DNA of 64,000 bases from Hedera helix (taxonomy: Eukaryota; Streptophyta; Magnoliopsida; Apiales; Araliaceae). The DNA is taken from assembly GCA_947179155.2 (NCBI GenBank), contig OX359274.1, positions 42,006,564-42,070,563 on the forward strand, in the 5' to 3' direction. Of the stretch, positions 34,948 through 47,110 are shown one piece after another. Each line of letters opens with the position of its first letter. The stretch's first letter is position 1. Under the pieces are notes generated by a model that worked only from the letters and a program-made list of their open reading frames with translations, had not been told where the DNA came from and made no database searches. A program made the position numbers and the translations under genes.

Positions 34948-37900
34948 AGAATTTCATAGTTTCTTCGCATTTGGTTTTAACCAAGGTTTCTTCATTTTTT
35001 TTTATATTTTTTTTTTGCCTTTAAAGGGGGAAAAAGGAGAAGCCAAATTCAAGATCAATATCAATGTTATCATCCTTCAAAGTGTCGTATGAGGAACTCC
35101 ATAAAGCAACTAATGGATTCTTATTGACCAGCTTAGTCGGTGCAGGTGGTTTTGGCTCGGTGTATAAAGGAATACTTAATCAAAGATATGCTCGTTTTGA
35201 CTTGCTGTATAATGGGACAAGTCATTGGGATGGAACGGTTATTGCAGTCAAAGTATTTAACCTTCAGCGTAGAAGTGCAGTGAACAGTTTCACCAGTGAG
35301 TGCACAATCTTGAGAAACATTTCCCACAAAAACCTTGTAAAGATGATAACTACATGCACAAGTGTAGATGAGAAGGGTCAAGATTTTCGAGCTATTGTTT
35401 TGGAGTTCATGGAACATGGAAGTTTAGAAAGGTGGCTGCATTCAGCAAAAAAAGAATATCATGATGGGCTCAACAAGCCTCAAATACTGAACCTTCATAC
35501 CAGAATTAACATAGCAATTGACGTGGCTAGTGCACTCAATTATCTTCATCATCAATGCGAAGAACCCATAATTCATTGTGATCTAAAGCCAAGCAACATT
35601 TTGCTAGACAGGGACATGATTGCACATGTCGCAGATTTTGGACTGGCAACATTTCTTCCTAAATCCCCAAATTCAGATGAAAGCAGCTCAATCGCATTAC
35701 GAGGAACCCCTGGATATATACCTCCTGGTAAAAAAACTGTGCAAGACTTTTTCACATAAGATCTAGAAATATTTGGTTTCTTTTCTTCTTGAACTGAGCT
35801 TATAGTACTAGACACAGTACACACTTGATATCTACTACTAAAACTAAGCTCTGGAGTCTCTCACATCCCTATCTAGTAGTACAGCAAAATTTCATTTATT
35901 GAATTATTTATTAGTTCTAGTAGATGCCTTCACAATTAGATTAATTCGCCGACTTCTTTTAGGACAATTGATAGAAGTTAGCAATTCAAGGATGATGGAT
36001 GAGACTGAAAGGCTAGGAACTCCAACAGGTTACCTTCTTTAATAGAACTCCAACAGTTAGCAATTTTAGGACAATTGATAAAAGCATTTTCAGAATTAGA
36101 GTACGAGGAAGAGAGAAATGGGCAAAATTGAGAAGTGAATAATTGGGGAAGAAGAAACAGATAGGGAGCCTTTCAATTCTCAAATTTCATCAATCAAAAT
36201 ATCGGTACAAAAGTGTGACTTCATTAAATATTATTAATAGGAGATTCCTTATAGGTTTTCACTAACTAGCTCCTTTAATCCTGCACCATTCCTAACTGAC
36301 AAACTACTTACCCGATCCATGCAATTCCTAAAAACTACTAACTAGTTTGATTTATCCAAAATAGTCTGGAATTATGAATTCTCCTTCCATTGGCCGGTTG
36401 CCGTACTTGACCGGCAATTGTTGTCATATTCAACAAGGTTCCCCGTGGATTTAGTTAATGCCCCCGTAGCCTTCCTCTTGGATCAAAATTGAAGTTTTGG
36501 AATTCGCATAACTCCACTTTTTTACATCCTCAAGATCAAATGTTTACCTTTTCCCTCCTTAGAAACAATGACTGGATTTGCGAATTTTATAATTATATCA
36601 ATTGTTCTAGATGTCATTGGCCAACGAGATATTTTTATTGCTATTTTCTCAGCATTCTTGGTATCCCAGCTATGAAATTTTGAGAATGTTCTTGCTTCTG
36701 TCTCGTTTTCAAAAACAAAGTCTAAATACTGAACAACTCTCTCTTCTACATCCTTGTTAATGAACTCTCAAGTAAATGAAGCAGCAAGGGCCATAATGAA
36801 GGCCGTGTTCCTTGCTACTCCATATATGCTCAGTAATAAGAAGAATGAGCTTAGGTGAAACAGTGAGTAAGAGCCCTGCAATGTAAAAGTATTTGGCTTT
36901 TTCAACCAATGCCTCTTTTCTGGGTAGCAATTTGCAGCTTTCCGTTGTCGTGGCAATGAGAGACCTTCACCATCCCTTATACAAATAACACAAGTACACT
37001 CTGGTGCAGACACGTTTTTTTTGTAATGGTGAATGTTTGTACTATCGCACAAAAAAAAAACACATTTGTACTACAAAGTTTGCATTTTCTTTCATCTCCT
37101 AGGTACACTTGCCATTTCCAATGCATCCAATATAACTAATTGTGCCAGGGTTTTTAAGTATCCACAAAGAAATTTTGACTGAATTTTATGTAGCACCTCC
37201 AGCAAAGTACTCCACATAGTTTAGAGGTAGAGTCACAGTCCCAAGGAAGAGTAATTGAGGAGTCAAAGGAGTTCCATAATGTCCTAAGAACATAGTAAGT
37301 TCTTCCTTAGAGAGCAAAGTCATATGAAAATCCACTCTATGATGCTCCAACTCTTCATAGTCCAAGTCTTCATTCTTTTTCATTTTATTCTTCTTTTTCG
37401 TCTTCTGTCTCTTTCCTTTGCAGCATGGTAGAAATTCCTATAAAATCCCATTTCTCCATTTCCATGGTGCCTTTTATAACTCTCTTCAAAAGGGTTTGTA
37501 AATTCATTATCAGTTCCAGACGATATTTGTGTTAACATCCCAGTGAGGCTATTCGCGAACCTCTCCATTTCCTCCTCCATCAAATGGAAGTTCTCATTAG
37601 CAAACTCTCTGAAATTAACGAAATCCTGCTTTAGAATTTATTTGGAGTTTAAATTTGAGGTTCCACATGTTTAGGATCCCTATTGAACATTCTTGCATCA
37701 AGATTATTTTCCGACATGTGCAGACCACTTTCTCCCCTTTGACCAAATTGGATAACAAACTCCTCTTGAGAGGACTTTCATCTCAATATGTCAACAATGT
37801 TGCTCATAAACCAATCCTTTCATCAACAATTTGCAGCCTTTCATTAATGACTTTTCCATAGCAAATGAATTCTTACTAGAACAAGTGGTTAGAGTGAATT

Positions 37901-39206
37901 TGAGGTCACAACCATGACAAAAATGAAAATGAGATTCAGAACTATTGAGTCTCATTTTTAAAGAAATAGTAAGCTAGTAGTTATACCCGTGTAATTTACA
38001 GAGTAAATGACCATACCACAGAATTAGACTTGGCAACAACTTGCAATGCCCAACTGCTAAGGCGCACCTTAGCAGCTGCACTCAAGTCGACCGCTTGCCA
38101 TGCTCTTTGCTTAACGCCTAGACCGCCTAGGTGACGCCAAGGCAACTCTAATTGTAAGTGGAAAACGTAAGAGAAGAACCGGAAGAAGTGAGAAAGCAGA
38201 ACTGGATTGAAAAGTAAAGAAGGATACAAGAGAAAAGATGAGTTCCTAGGGCTTCGTTGAAGCTCTGATAAAAATGTTTACAACCCTAAGGTTCCCTACC
38301 AATTTTAGAACAACTGACAAAAACAGATTTCATTTTGTACATACCCCAACTAGTTTGGATAAAATGCGGGTTGAATTGAGTTGAGTTGAGTTGAGTTGAG
38401 ACAAATAGATATTAGAATTAGAGGAGGGAGAGAGAAATCGAAAAAAATAAGAAGTTAAAGCGTGACTTTTCACTGGATATTTATAGGAGATTCCTTAGGA
38501 TTTCTACTAACTTGCACACTTCATAACTGACATACCACTCACATGGCCCATGCTATTTCTAGAAGGTACCGACTAAGACTTGACAAAAAAGATGGTGAAA
38601 ATAACTCTAAACGGTTGTATTTATTTCCAAATTGAATGAATTCTGACAATAAAAGTATTGGGAACAAAATACAGTTCTTTTAGGGAACAAATGCCAAACT
38701 TTGAGTTATTTTTGCATAAATTGTGGCAATTATTGCATGACAGGGGTACTTTTGAAGTTCTATTTTTCTCTTGATTAAATAAAGTATTTTGCTGGTAAGT
38801 CATCCCTAACTTTCTACATTTTGAAATTTTCTTGGATACAGAGTATGGTCTAGGAAGCATGGTGTCAACCAAGGGGGATGTCTACAGTTTTGGAATCCTC
38901 TTATTAGAGATGTTGACAAGGAAGAAGCCTAGAGGTATTAACCTTCACAACCTTGCTTGGATGGCCTTGCCTGATCGTATAATGGACATTACTGACCCAG
39001 CGATGAAGAGAATGGTATTTGCAAATGAAGATCATGGCAACCAAATGAGGGAGTGTCTGACTAAAATGTTCAATATTGGTGTAAAATGTTCCAAGCCGTC
39101 ATCACAAGTCAGACCAGACATATGTGATGTATTACGTGAGCTGAAATCAATTTTGGACATCTTTAAGGAAATTGAATTGCAGCCAGCCTCACCTTTTAAA
39201 GATTGA
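34852..39206 (+). CDS. Gene E: second kinase (active type) with linker exon
   Basis: The candidate exons are 34852-34943 (linker), 35027-35727 and 38842-39206, total 1158 nt in one frame. The 83-nt intron 34944-35026 (CACAG|GTAAAG ... CTTTAAAG|GGGG) has a long T-rich tract; unspliced, a TAA stands in frame just before the kinase. The kinase keeps GAGGFGSVYKG, VIAVKVF, HCDLKPSN and VADFGLA. The 3114-bp intron (CCTCCTG|GTAAAA ... ATACAG|AGTATGG) restores PPEYG. The last exon lacks seven residues found in C and G (THRMFHG; it reads KKPRGINLHN), an in-frame loss in the loop after helix F that may weaken folding. If translated alone it could begin at the Met at 35064. The position 145 bp after exon 2 of D suggests a shared transcript. 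Confidence 0.7.
35941..38586 (-). mobile_element. Non-autonomous LTR element in the intron of E (second copy)
   Basis: It is collinear with 19016-21615. The right LTR is about 38277-38586, with the same primer-site-like motif beside it (gaagctctgata at 38257). The left LTR (35941-36340) is rearranged by a short internal duplication (gttagcaatt ... aggacaattgata twice). The interior minus-strand relics include EEEMERFANSLTGMLTQISS and VEYFAGGAT-type text. Shared with C and G at the same site. Confidence 0.6.
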
Positions 39207-39929
39207 AATGTTCACTAGTCCCTCAATATTAATCTGGGCTATGCACAACAATCTCCGTATATCAGCAATATCTTTATTTAAAAAAACAACAACAGAGATT
39301 TAATGCTTTTCGCAGGCTAGAAAAGGCTTGTTTTTTGAGTATATAATACATCACATGCAATGAAGGTTCAGTAGCAGCAGTTCTTTACTTGAACATACCC
39401 ATTACATAGAGATATTATATTATTATATTCATTAACCTAATATCAATAACGCCTTTCTAACTGACACTCTCATTGAAGGTGTGTATATGGCACAACTGCC
39501 TTGTTTTGTTGATACTTGTAAACCATCTTAGTTATGCATATTGAAAAAGGCAATATATGGCCTCAAACAAGCCCCTACGACTTTGCACAATACACTCAAT
39601 AAATTCTAGTTTGAATATGGCTTTCTGCAATCTAAATCTAACACCTCATTATATAACTACTAGTTGGTGCCTGTTTTTTAGTCTATGTATCAACTTGATA
39701 TTAACTGGGGATGATTCACAGTTTCACGCAGCTTCTATAGTTTTGTTCAAGCATTGTCTTCAAGGTTTTCACTTAAAGATCTTTAGTAATTTGAAAAAAA
39801 AAATCTTGGTATCGAAGTTGTTCCAACTAAGCAAGGGTTGTTTTAGACTCAACATCTTTACATTCAGGATCTACTTTTTAAAACAAACATGGCTGGTGCC
39901 AAAGAGGCCGCCACTCCCTTAGCTTCCTC

Positions 39930-42900
39930 TGTAATGACCCGAAAATTTATAAGACTGATGAGTATGGTCTTAGGCAAATTGAGATATTCATAAGACTGAT
40001 AAGTACGGTCTTAGGTAATTAATGTGATTTAAGGCTACGCTAATCCCTGGATGAGGAAGTAGTGGATAGTCGATTTGAGAAAATTTTAAGCTTTCGAGGA
40101 TTCGAGCAAAATTTGAGGTTAAGATATAAAGCTAACCCTGGTAAAGTGATGGACGATCACTGGAAAGGAATTAGAGTCCTGTCGCGAAGAGACTAGGACA
40201 GTGCTCATAAAACAATAAGTAAAGCGATGCCTAGAATAAGATAATCGATGCGATTTGTCGGATAGGCATGGGGTTGTAAAGAGTTTGAAATGAAACAAAC
40301 TCTGATATTTTATTGGTAATAGAAATTCCAAGGATGAATCATTCGTAAGGATTGAGTTTGAAATTTAATCTGAGGAAAACAATTGTTGGGAGTTTAAAAT
40401 CTAGAATTGGTTGGAGGGGTATACGATAAGGTATACACTAAGTTAGGTATCTATATGATATATAGGTACAGAGAACATGATGAGGAAGAATTATCCTCAT
40501 ATTTCTGAGTTACCTTATATTGAAATTTCGGGGACGAAATTATTATAAGAGGGGAAGAATGTATCGACCCGAAATATTTTTAATATAGAGAAATGGAATT
40601 ATTGGTTGTAATTGTAAATTTCTAGAGGATTAAATTAAATCATTATATGATGGCTTGGTTTATTTAATTATGTGTTGAAGTAATTAAAGGAATTTAAGGA
40701 AGGTTCTATTAATGGGTTAATTAGATTAATGGACCAACCTAGGTTGTATGATATCAAAGTCTGATAGGGTAAATGAGCTATGTGATTATTTAATTAAATA
40801 GCTAGCAAGTTAAGCTAGATATGTAAATTAATTAATATGGTTATTAATTAATGAGATTTTGTAAACATTAATAATGTTATATTTATTTCCATTTGGAAAG
40901 TTATTGATAGTGGGGTATTAATATTTTATATTTCCACTAGAAATTTAATTTGGGCGACCCAAAGCTTAGTTGCAATGTAAGTAACAATTGGGCCACTCAT
41001 TTGTTTAATTAACAAAACAAATAGCAGCCCAGCCCAAGAGTAATAACATAAACCGATGAAAAAGTAAGAGTGTCACTCCTTTAGGGACAAAACCTCAGAA
41101 AAAGCAGAGCACGCGTAGTTTGTGCAAAGCTCAAGGAATCAGTGCTGCGAAAAGAAGGAACAAATCAGGCATAGGGGAGGCTATAGGGTCCAACTCCTCA
41201 GAGTTGTTTAAGGCTGAGAGAGTGTTGTATAACCTCAGTCATTCCCTCATTTCCCCTTCGCGTTCATTTAGGCTAAGAGAGAAGAAGCCAGGGAAATGGA
41301 AGAAGAAAAGCTTGAACTTGATGAGCTAGAATGGTCGGATGAACATGGAGCAAGAATTAAAGATGAAGCACTCATCATGAGGAGTCTCTAGAGCCCAAAA
41401 AGAATATCATTCATGAAGGTTTAAAAGTTTTCTAAACTCCAACTTTTGTAGAAATTATGTTTTAAGGTTTCCTATATAGTTATTGTAGGAAAGCTTTGCA
41501 TTTTGGGTGTTAGATTATGGTGAATCCAAGTTTTAAGTTGGTCAAGAGATGGGGTTATGTGTATCTAGATGTATATAGCATGCTAGATACATAGATATGT
41601 AAAAATGATTAAGGTTTTGTGTTTGTGAAACCTAGTTTTAATGGTTTTATTTTGATATAAACCAATTTTATGGTAAAAGGTTATATTTAAATATTTATAG
41701 GTGTTTATTATTAGTCTATAAATATTGGAGATGATGTTAATGTGTTGAGATTTATAGTTTTCATGCTTGTGAAACTAAAAGCCCTAAATGGAAACTAGAA
41801 GAAATTGGTGGTGGTAGCTATATGCTCACCAAGTGTTTGATTAAAAGTCTAAGAGAATCAAAGGGGTTAAACCTTCTGTCCAAGGATTTGTTTTCAAGAT
41901 TAGAACCTCTTTAAGTAATATGTTAGACGTTTTGTTAGTCTAAAGAGTAAACCAGAAAGGTTAAAATGAGTTTTGGTATGTTGTATGAAGCTAGTGTAAA
42001 TCTGGGAATTTTCCTTAGTTGCGGTAAGAATCGTAGAGTGGTTGCACTCTGATCGTAGAGCTCACCCTTCAGCCAATGAATGACTTAACCAAGTCAGGAG
42101 AAAGAATAGTAGGGTAAACCTGAAAATCGTAGAGTGGCCTCAATCGGAAATCGTAGAGCCCACTATAATATTGAGAAAGAACTAAGCCGTGAGCTTAGGT
42201 GTAAATCATAAAGTGACTTCGTTTAGTTACTCGGTAGATCGTAGAGTAAGCTCGCACAAGGGATCGTCGAGCAGTCTAAACCAGACTTGTGAATCGTCGA
42301 GTGGTTCCCACTCACAAATCGTAGAGTTACCCTAGTCACTGAAAATCGTAGAGTGGCCTTAGTCACTGGAAATCGTAGAGTCCACTCGAGATCGTAGAGT
42401 GCTTTGTACTCGCCGAGTCGTAGAACAGTCTGGACCAGTCTTGGAAAATCGTTGAGTGACCCCCACTCGACGATCGTAGAGCTGCCAGCCCAGACAGTGT
42501 ATTCAGGCCCTGAACCTCGGTTCAGTCGCCGGTTTCAGGAAATGTTTTATTAATTAAAATATTATTAACAAATTAATAATATTAGACAATGGGTAATTAA
42601 TATCAAATGATTAATGATAACGATAAAGGTTTCATTGTAATTGAAACAAGGTATTTAATTAATTATTGTGCAACAATAATTAAAGTGAGTTATATTCAAT
42701 AATGAATAAGGATGGGTAAGTAATTAATTATTATTTAAGAGGTATTAAATAGTAATTAAAGAATGATAAATATAAAAAGGTAATTACTTATTTTTTTTAA
42801 AACAAATAAGGGTGATTAATTAGTTAATTACTATTTAAAGGATATTAAATTAAATAATAATAAAAGGGAATTAAGGATAATGAAATAAGTGTTTATGTGA

Positions 42901-44565
42901 AGGTAAATAAACAAGTAAAGTTAAGTGAGTAAATTGTTTATTTAATTAATATTAAATAAAGAATGTGAAGAAATTAAAGGAATAATGAAGTGATTAAACA
43001 ATTTATATTTAAATTGTTTAAGTCTTTAAATTTACTAAAGGTGTAAATTATTATTAAATATTTAATGGTGTTAAAATATTATTACCAGATTAATAATATT
43101 GGTAATTGAAAGAATATTATTAAGGGATTAATAATATTAGTAACCAATTAAGGTGGTATTCCGTACTTGAGTACAGTTGGTAACGTAGTGATGTATTATT
43201 AATGTATATTAATACTAATCCGTAATTAAAATATTATCCAAGGAGGATAATATTGTCTAATAAATTTTGAGTTAATAGATAAGAACTGCCGTGTGGTAGA
43301 GTCAATTCTTTTGTGAATGACAACTTGATGAGGTAATTGTATAATTAAACCTAGTAAAGTCCAGTAGTGACTAATTGGTAGACTGACCTAAATAATTATG
43401 AGGACCAAATGATAATGTTATGGCATTAAGGAATGTCGGGTATACAAAGTTAAGTATAGAAGGTTTACGGTGTTTATGTGAAACATCGTGATGAATCCAC
43501 AATGGACTAAACTAATGAATCAACCCTAGTGAATAAATGGGACGATAAAAGGAAGTAGACATCCTAAGAATAGGATTAAATATTGAGTCAGACTTTGACT
43601 AATATAATGCACCGTTGATCTCTCATGTTGTATAGGTGGTGCAAGGAACGCGAAAGGTTAGCGTAAACTGGTGTTGCAATCCAGGCAAGTCTTTCAGTGA
43701 TATTTGTTATCCCTGCAAGTTGTTCAGTGTTATGTTTGATATGCATAAACTATTAAATGTGCACTCATGTTATGTGCTAACTGATTGTAAATGTGTCTGT
43801 GTACAATCATATGTTGTTAATAGCTCTTATATGCAATTAATGCTATGAATCGAATGTGTTATATGAGTTATATAACATGGTAACATTGACATGCATGGTA
43901 AGCATGGGTAGATTTTATAAATGCAAAGCATGATAAGCATGATGCCTATATAAATGCAAAGCATGGAGCATAAAACATGAATTAAATGTAACCTACGTGT
44001 TATGTGTTAGCTGTTGGACTTGCTGAGCCGTCGTGCTCATTCTTGCTATTATAAACATTTTCAGCGAAGGGCGAAGAGTTCAAAGATCCCGATAATCGCA
44101 GAGAAGATGTGCGAAGTTATTTTATTAATAAAGGTTGTCACTAGAACTGTTTAAAGTCAAAGTTGCATTTTGTGGGAATAATTACCATTTGGTACCATCC
44201 CGGATGTAAAGCCTTGTAATAGTATTGAAAGGTAGTTGTAGTTAACACGAGTGTTAATATTTTGTAAACTCGTGTAATTAAAAGCAGTGAGTAAATAGTC
44301 ATGTCGACTTATTGTTAGGATGCGAGTTTTGTTGCTCACAATTGGTTGTAATACACTAGGTCGTGGAATATAAATGATCTGAGTTGTAGGATTTATGTAA
44401 AGATTTCGATTCTGAGACAAGGTTAAGTAAATGATTTATAAAAATTTAAATTTATCGTGGTTTTTATGAGAAAGTTGTTCGTGTAACGACTCAAACTCAG
44501 GATTGAGGTTATTTCTGACAGACCAGATCCGGGGCTATTGGAGACGGATTTTGGGGGCTGTCACA
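39930..44565 (+). mobile_element. 4.6-kb LTR-type element, solo or internally deleted
   Basis: It starts TGTAATGACCCGAAAATT and ends GGGGGCTGTCACA, with a perfect 5-bp target duplication tcctc (39925-39929 and 44566-44570). The empty site is preserved in unit 1 at about 22969 (agcttcctctactgtttcag). No pol is present. At 40530-40590 it contains aatttcggggacgaaatt, the purine tract aagaggggaagaa and then TGTATCGACCCGAAATA, which looks like the polypurine tract/3' LTR junction of a gypsy element. It may therefore be a partial 5' LTR plus a 4.0-kb 3' LTR rather than a simple solo LTR. The two candidate LTR starts agree only for about the first 16 bases. Confidence 0.8.
42028..42490. repeat. ATCGTAGAG short-motif array in the LTR element
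   Basis: About ten exact copies of atcgtagag plus variants (atcgtcgag, atcgttgag, gtcgtagaa, atcataaag) at irregular spacing of roughly 20-60 bp, often followed by tggcct or preceded by cactcg. The flanking text alternates actc/gagt, so single-strand folding is possible. Confidence 0.9.
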
Positions 44566-45282
44566 TCCTCCACCATTTTTGCAACTTCATGATGGTTCTC
44601 CCAAAGCCAATGCAATGGAATTTAGATTTGCTTTTGGAGCCCTCCAATACTTTTTATTAATTCATCTGCACATAGATTTTGTTGTCAACAAACTTTACCA
44701 GTTCATGCATTCTCCAAGCGAGTAACATATTGCATCGTTAAAGGGGTAAGGGGTGCTTCAATATCTCAAGAGTACAATTCATCTTTTCTTGTCTATCTTC
44801 CGTACTAAAGTCCTTATCTACGGGCCTATTAAATGAAGATTGGGCTGGAAACAGAGATGATCGTATCTACCTTGGTGACACTCCAGTTTAGTGGACCTCT
44901 TTAAAGAAACGTTATGCAGCTCGTGCCTCCACCGACGTTGAATATAGTGCTCTTGCGAACACTGCCTCTGAACTAGCATGGCTGCAATTGAGCTACTTGG
45001 TGAGCTAGGTCCTAGGTGTTTCAAACAAGTCACCATGCCACATATATGCGTGTGCGCTAATCCATTTTTTCACTCAAAGCATATTGAAATAGACTATCCG
45101 AGATAGTCTCCAAAGGACTATTAAAACTTGCTCAAGCATCCTTCAAAGATCAACTGGCAGACTCGTTAACTTAGCCCCATTCTGATCACCAATTTCTCTC
45201 CTGTCATGCCAAGTTAGGTGTGCTTGATGGATGCCTATCTTGAGGTGGCATGTAAAGAAGACCCAATCTAAGTCTTATCTAG

Positions 45283-47110
45283 GAAAACAGATTAATTTTA
45301 TAGATTTTAATTTTTAAACTCCAGCTGTGATCTTATCTTTTAGTTGTTGTTATCTGTAACTTTTAGACCAAGCTAAATATAGCTATGTATGTAATGCAAA
45401 ATTTAGTGAATGAAAATATATCGTCTTCCGTTCAAGTTGTTTGCTTCTCCATAGTCTAATCTAATTGTTAAATAAATATAGCGACCCTGAATTAAAATAA
45501 CTATTATTATCATCTATTCACAGGCAATGCTAAGAAGTAGGAATAAAGAAAATGAAGAACAATAAAACAGGGCACAAACACAATAAAGGGCAAAAATGAA
45601 TAGACGATAAAGAAATGCTATAAAGGGTCTAAAAATTATTTTTCTAATTCATGCTTATATTGGCTTGGTATATTTGGGTGTTTCCATATCCATTCTATAT
45701 ATGAATAGGCTTATATAACAGGAAGCACAAACTCACTTTACCTGCTTTGCCTGGGTCAAAATGTGCAAGTTTCTCAACACCTCCAATCAATCCCTGGCCA
45801 AAAGTTGATTAACCACCTGCACCTATTCCAAGTTTTAATGCCTGGAACCCAAAAGAATGAATGAATATATATATATATATATATAATAAAAAAACAAACA
45901 TAAATATATATATATACTTTCATAACTTTTTCAACAGTGCCACCACTTCTTTGAGACATTTTGACAAACAGGCGGGCAATTAATTACCTGTGCCACTATT
46001 ATCTTCCTCTGCTTTTCTTGGTAGCTCACAGCTGATTGTATGTAATTTCAACTGGGTTTCCGTCATTTCTGCACTAATATAAACCATTTGCTTTTCAGAT
46101 TTTACATTCCAAAATTTTGTAGAGTCTTGTATACAAAATTTGTAAACATGACGGATTTAATTTTATTCCATTTTATCCTTTTAAATTATAAATTATTAAT
46201 TTAGTAGTAGTGAACTTGTGATATAGGATAATAAAATTATAATGCTAAATTCGAACATGTTATGTAATTTTATACTACAATTAATAAAAAATAGCTCTTT
46301 TCGTGAAAGGGAAATAGTACCTTGTAGCAACAATTCAACCTGTTATCGGCATCCTTGGATATGCATAATCTACTTGGTTGAAGAGTTTCAAACATTTATA
46401 GCATATCAACCATGATGTGTAGTTAAATACTCCACTAAGATGCCCCGTTAAGTAAAGTAACTTGGTCTTGACTTCTACACGTAACAAAAGTAACTCACGA
46501 AAGTTAAAACTTTTAAATTACGTTTGTTTTCAAAAAAGATGGGCAAAATATGATTATTTAATTTGTATTAATTTATTATTATTTTTAATTATTTTATCTC
46601 ATAATTAATTTATTATTTAATTTCGTAAACTATATTTTATTGTAAAAAATTATATATCTTACGACTATGTGTATTGACTTTTTTGTTATCCGTTACGTGC
46701 ATAATTATTAGTGATATTATTTTTAATCATATATGCAAGATAATGAGTCAACCTTATAATTCTATATATTGAAATACGTCACAATTTGAAGTTAGATTTT
46801 CGTAATACATAATAAAACTCTTATTATTTCTAAGGTCATTTATCTCAATACGCATTTAGCGATACAATTAAATTTAGGAGAACATGATTTTTATATATAT
46901 TTTTGATATTTTGTATGAGATAGAACTCATTTTAATCTCATATAAGATAAGAATATATAGAAATATCAAAAATACATATAAAAATATAAATTCTCTAAAT
47001 TTGTCGTAAATAATTGTGTTCATAGAGCTATTGCTTAAATTTTTTTTTGTACCACTACATATATACTGAAAAAATTTGGACACCCATTCATCGCACAAGA
47101 ATAGTTTTCT
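45283..47110. repeat. 5' block of tandem unit 3
   Basis: It is collinear with the blocks at 1 and 23682, here without the solo LTR or the Helitron, so it serves as the empty reference for both. A short (TA)n lies at 45866-45885. No gene is seen. Confidence 0.85.

Larger units (their letters stand above)
39440..45282 (+). pseudogene. Ty1/copia pol remnant, unit 2, split by an LTR element
   Basis: 39440-39929 and 44566-45282 together are collinear with 22466-23681. The first part has NLNLTPHYITTSWCLFF-type decayed text, and its YVDD box is destroyed (gtctatgtatcaacttgat). The second part has DWAGNRDDRIYLGDTPV, AARASTDVEYSALA and QLADSLT. The break is at the target site tcctc. Confidence 0.8.

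Noticed and set aside
41120..41329. 69-codon open frame in the 4.6-kb LTR element
   Set aside because: It lies inside an LTR without pol or gag; short frames are expected by chance.
42028..42490. CRISPR-like array
   Set aside because: The 9-bp motif is too short and irregularly spaced, no cas genes occur, and the DNA is a plant LTR.
45774..45959. Minus-strand frames with YIYIYI repeats (also 24196-24381 and 63614-63802)
   Set aside because: TA microsatellite artefacts.
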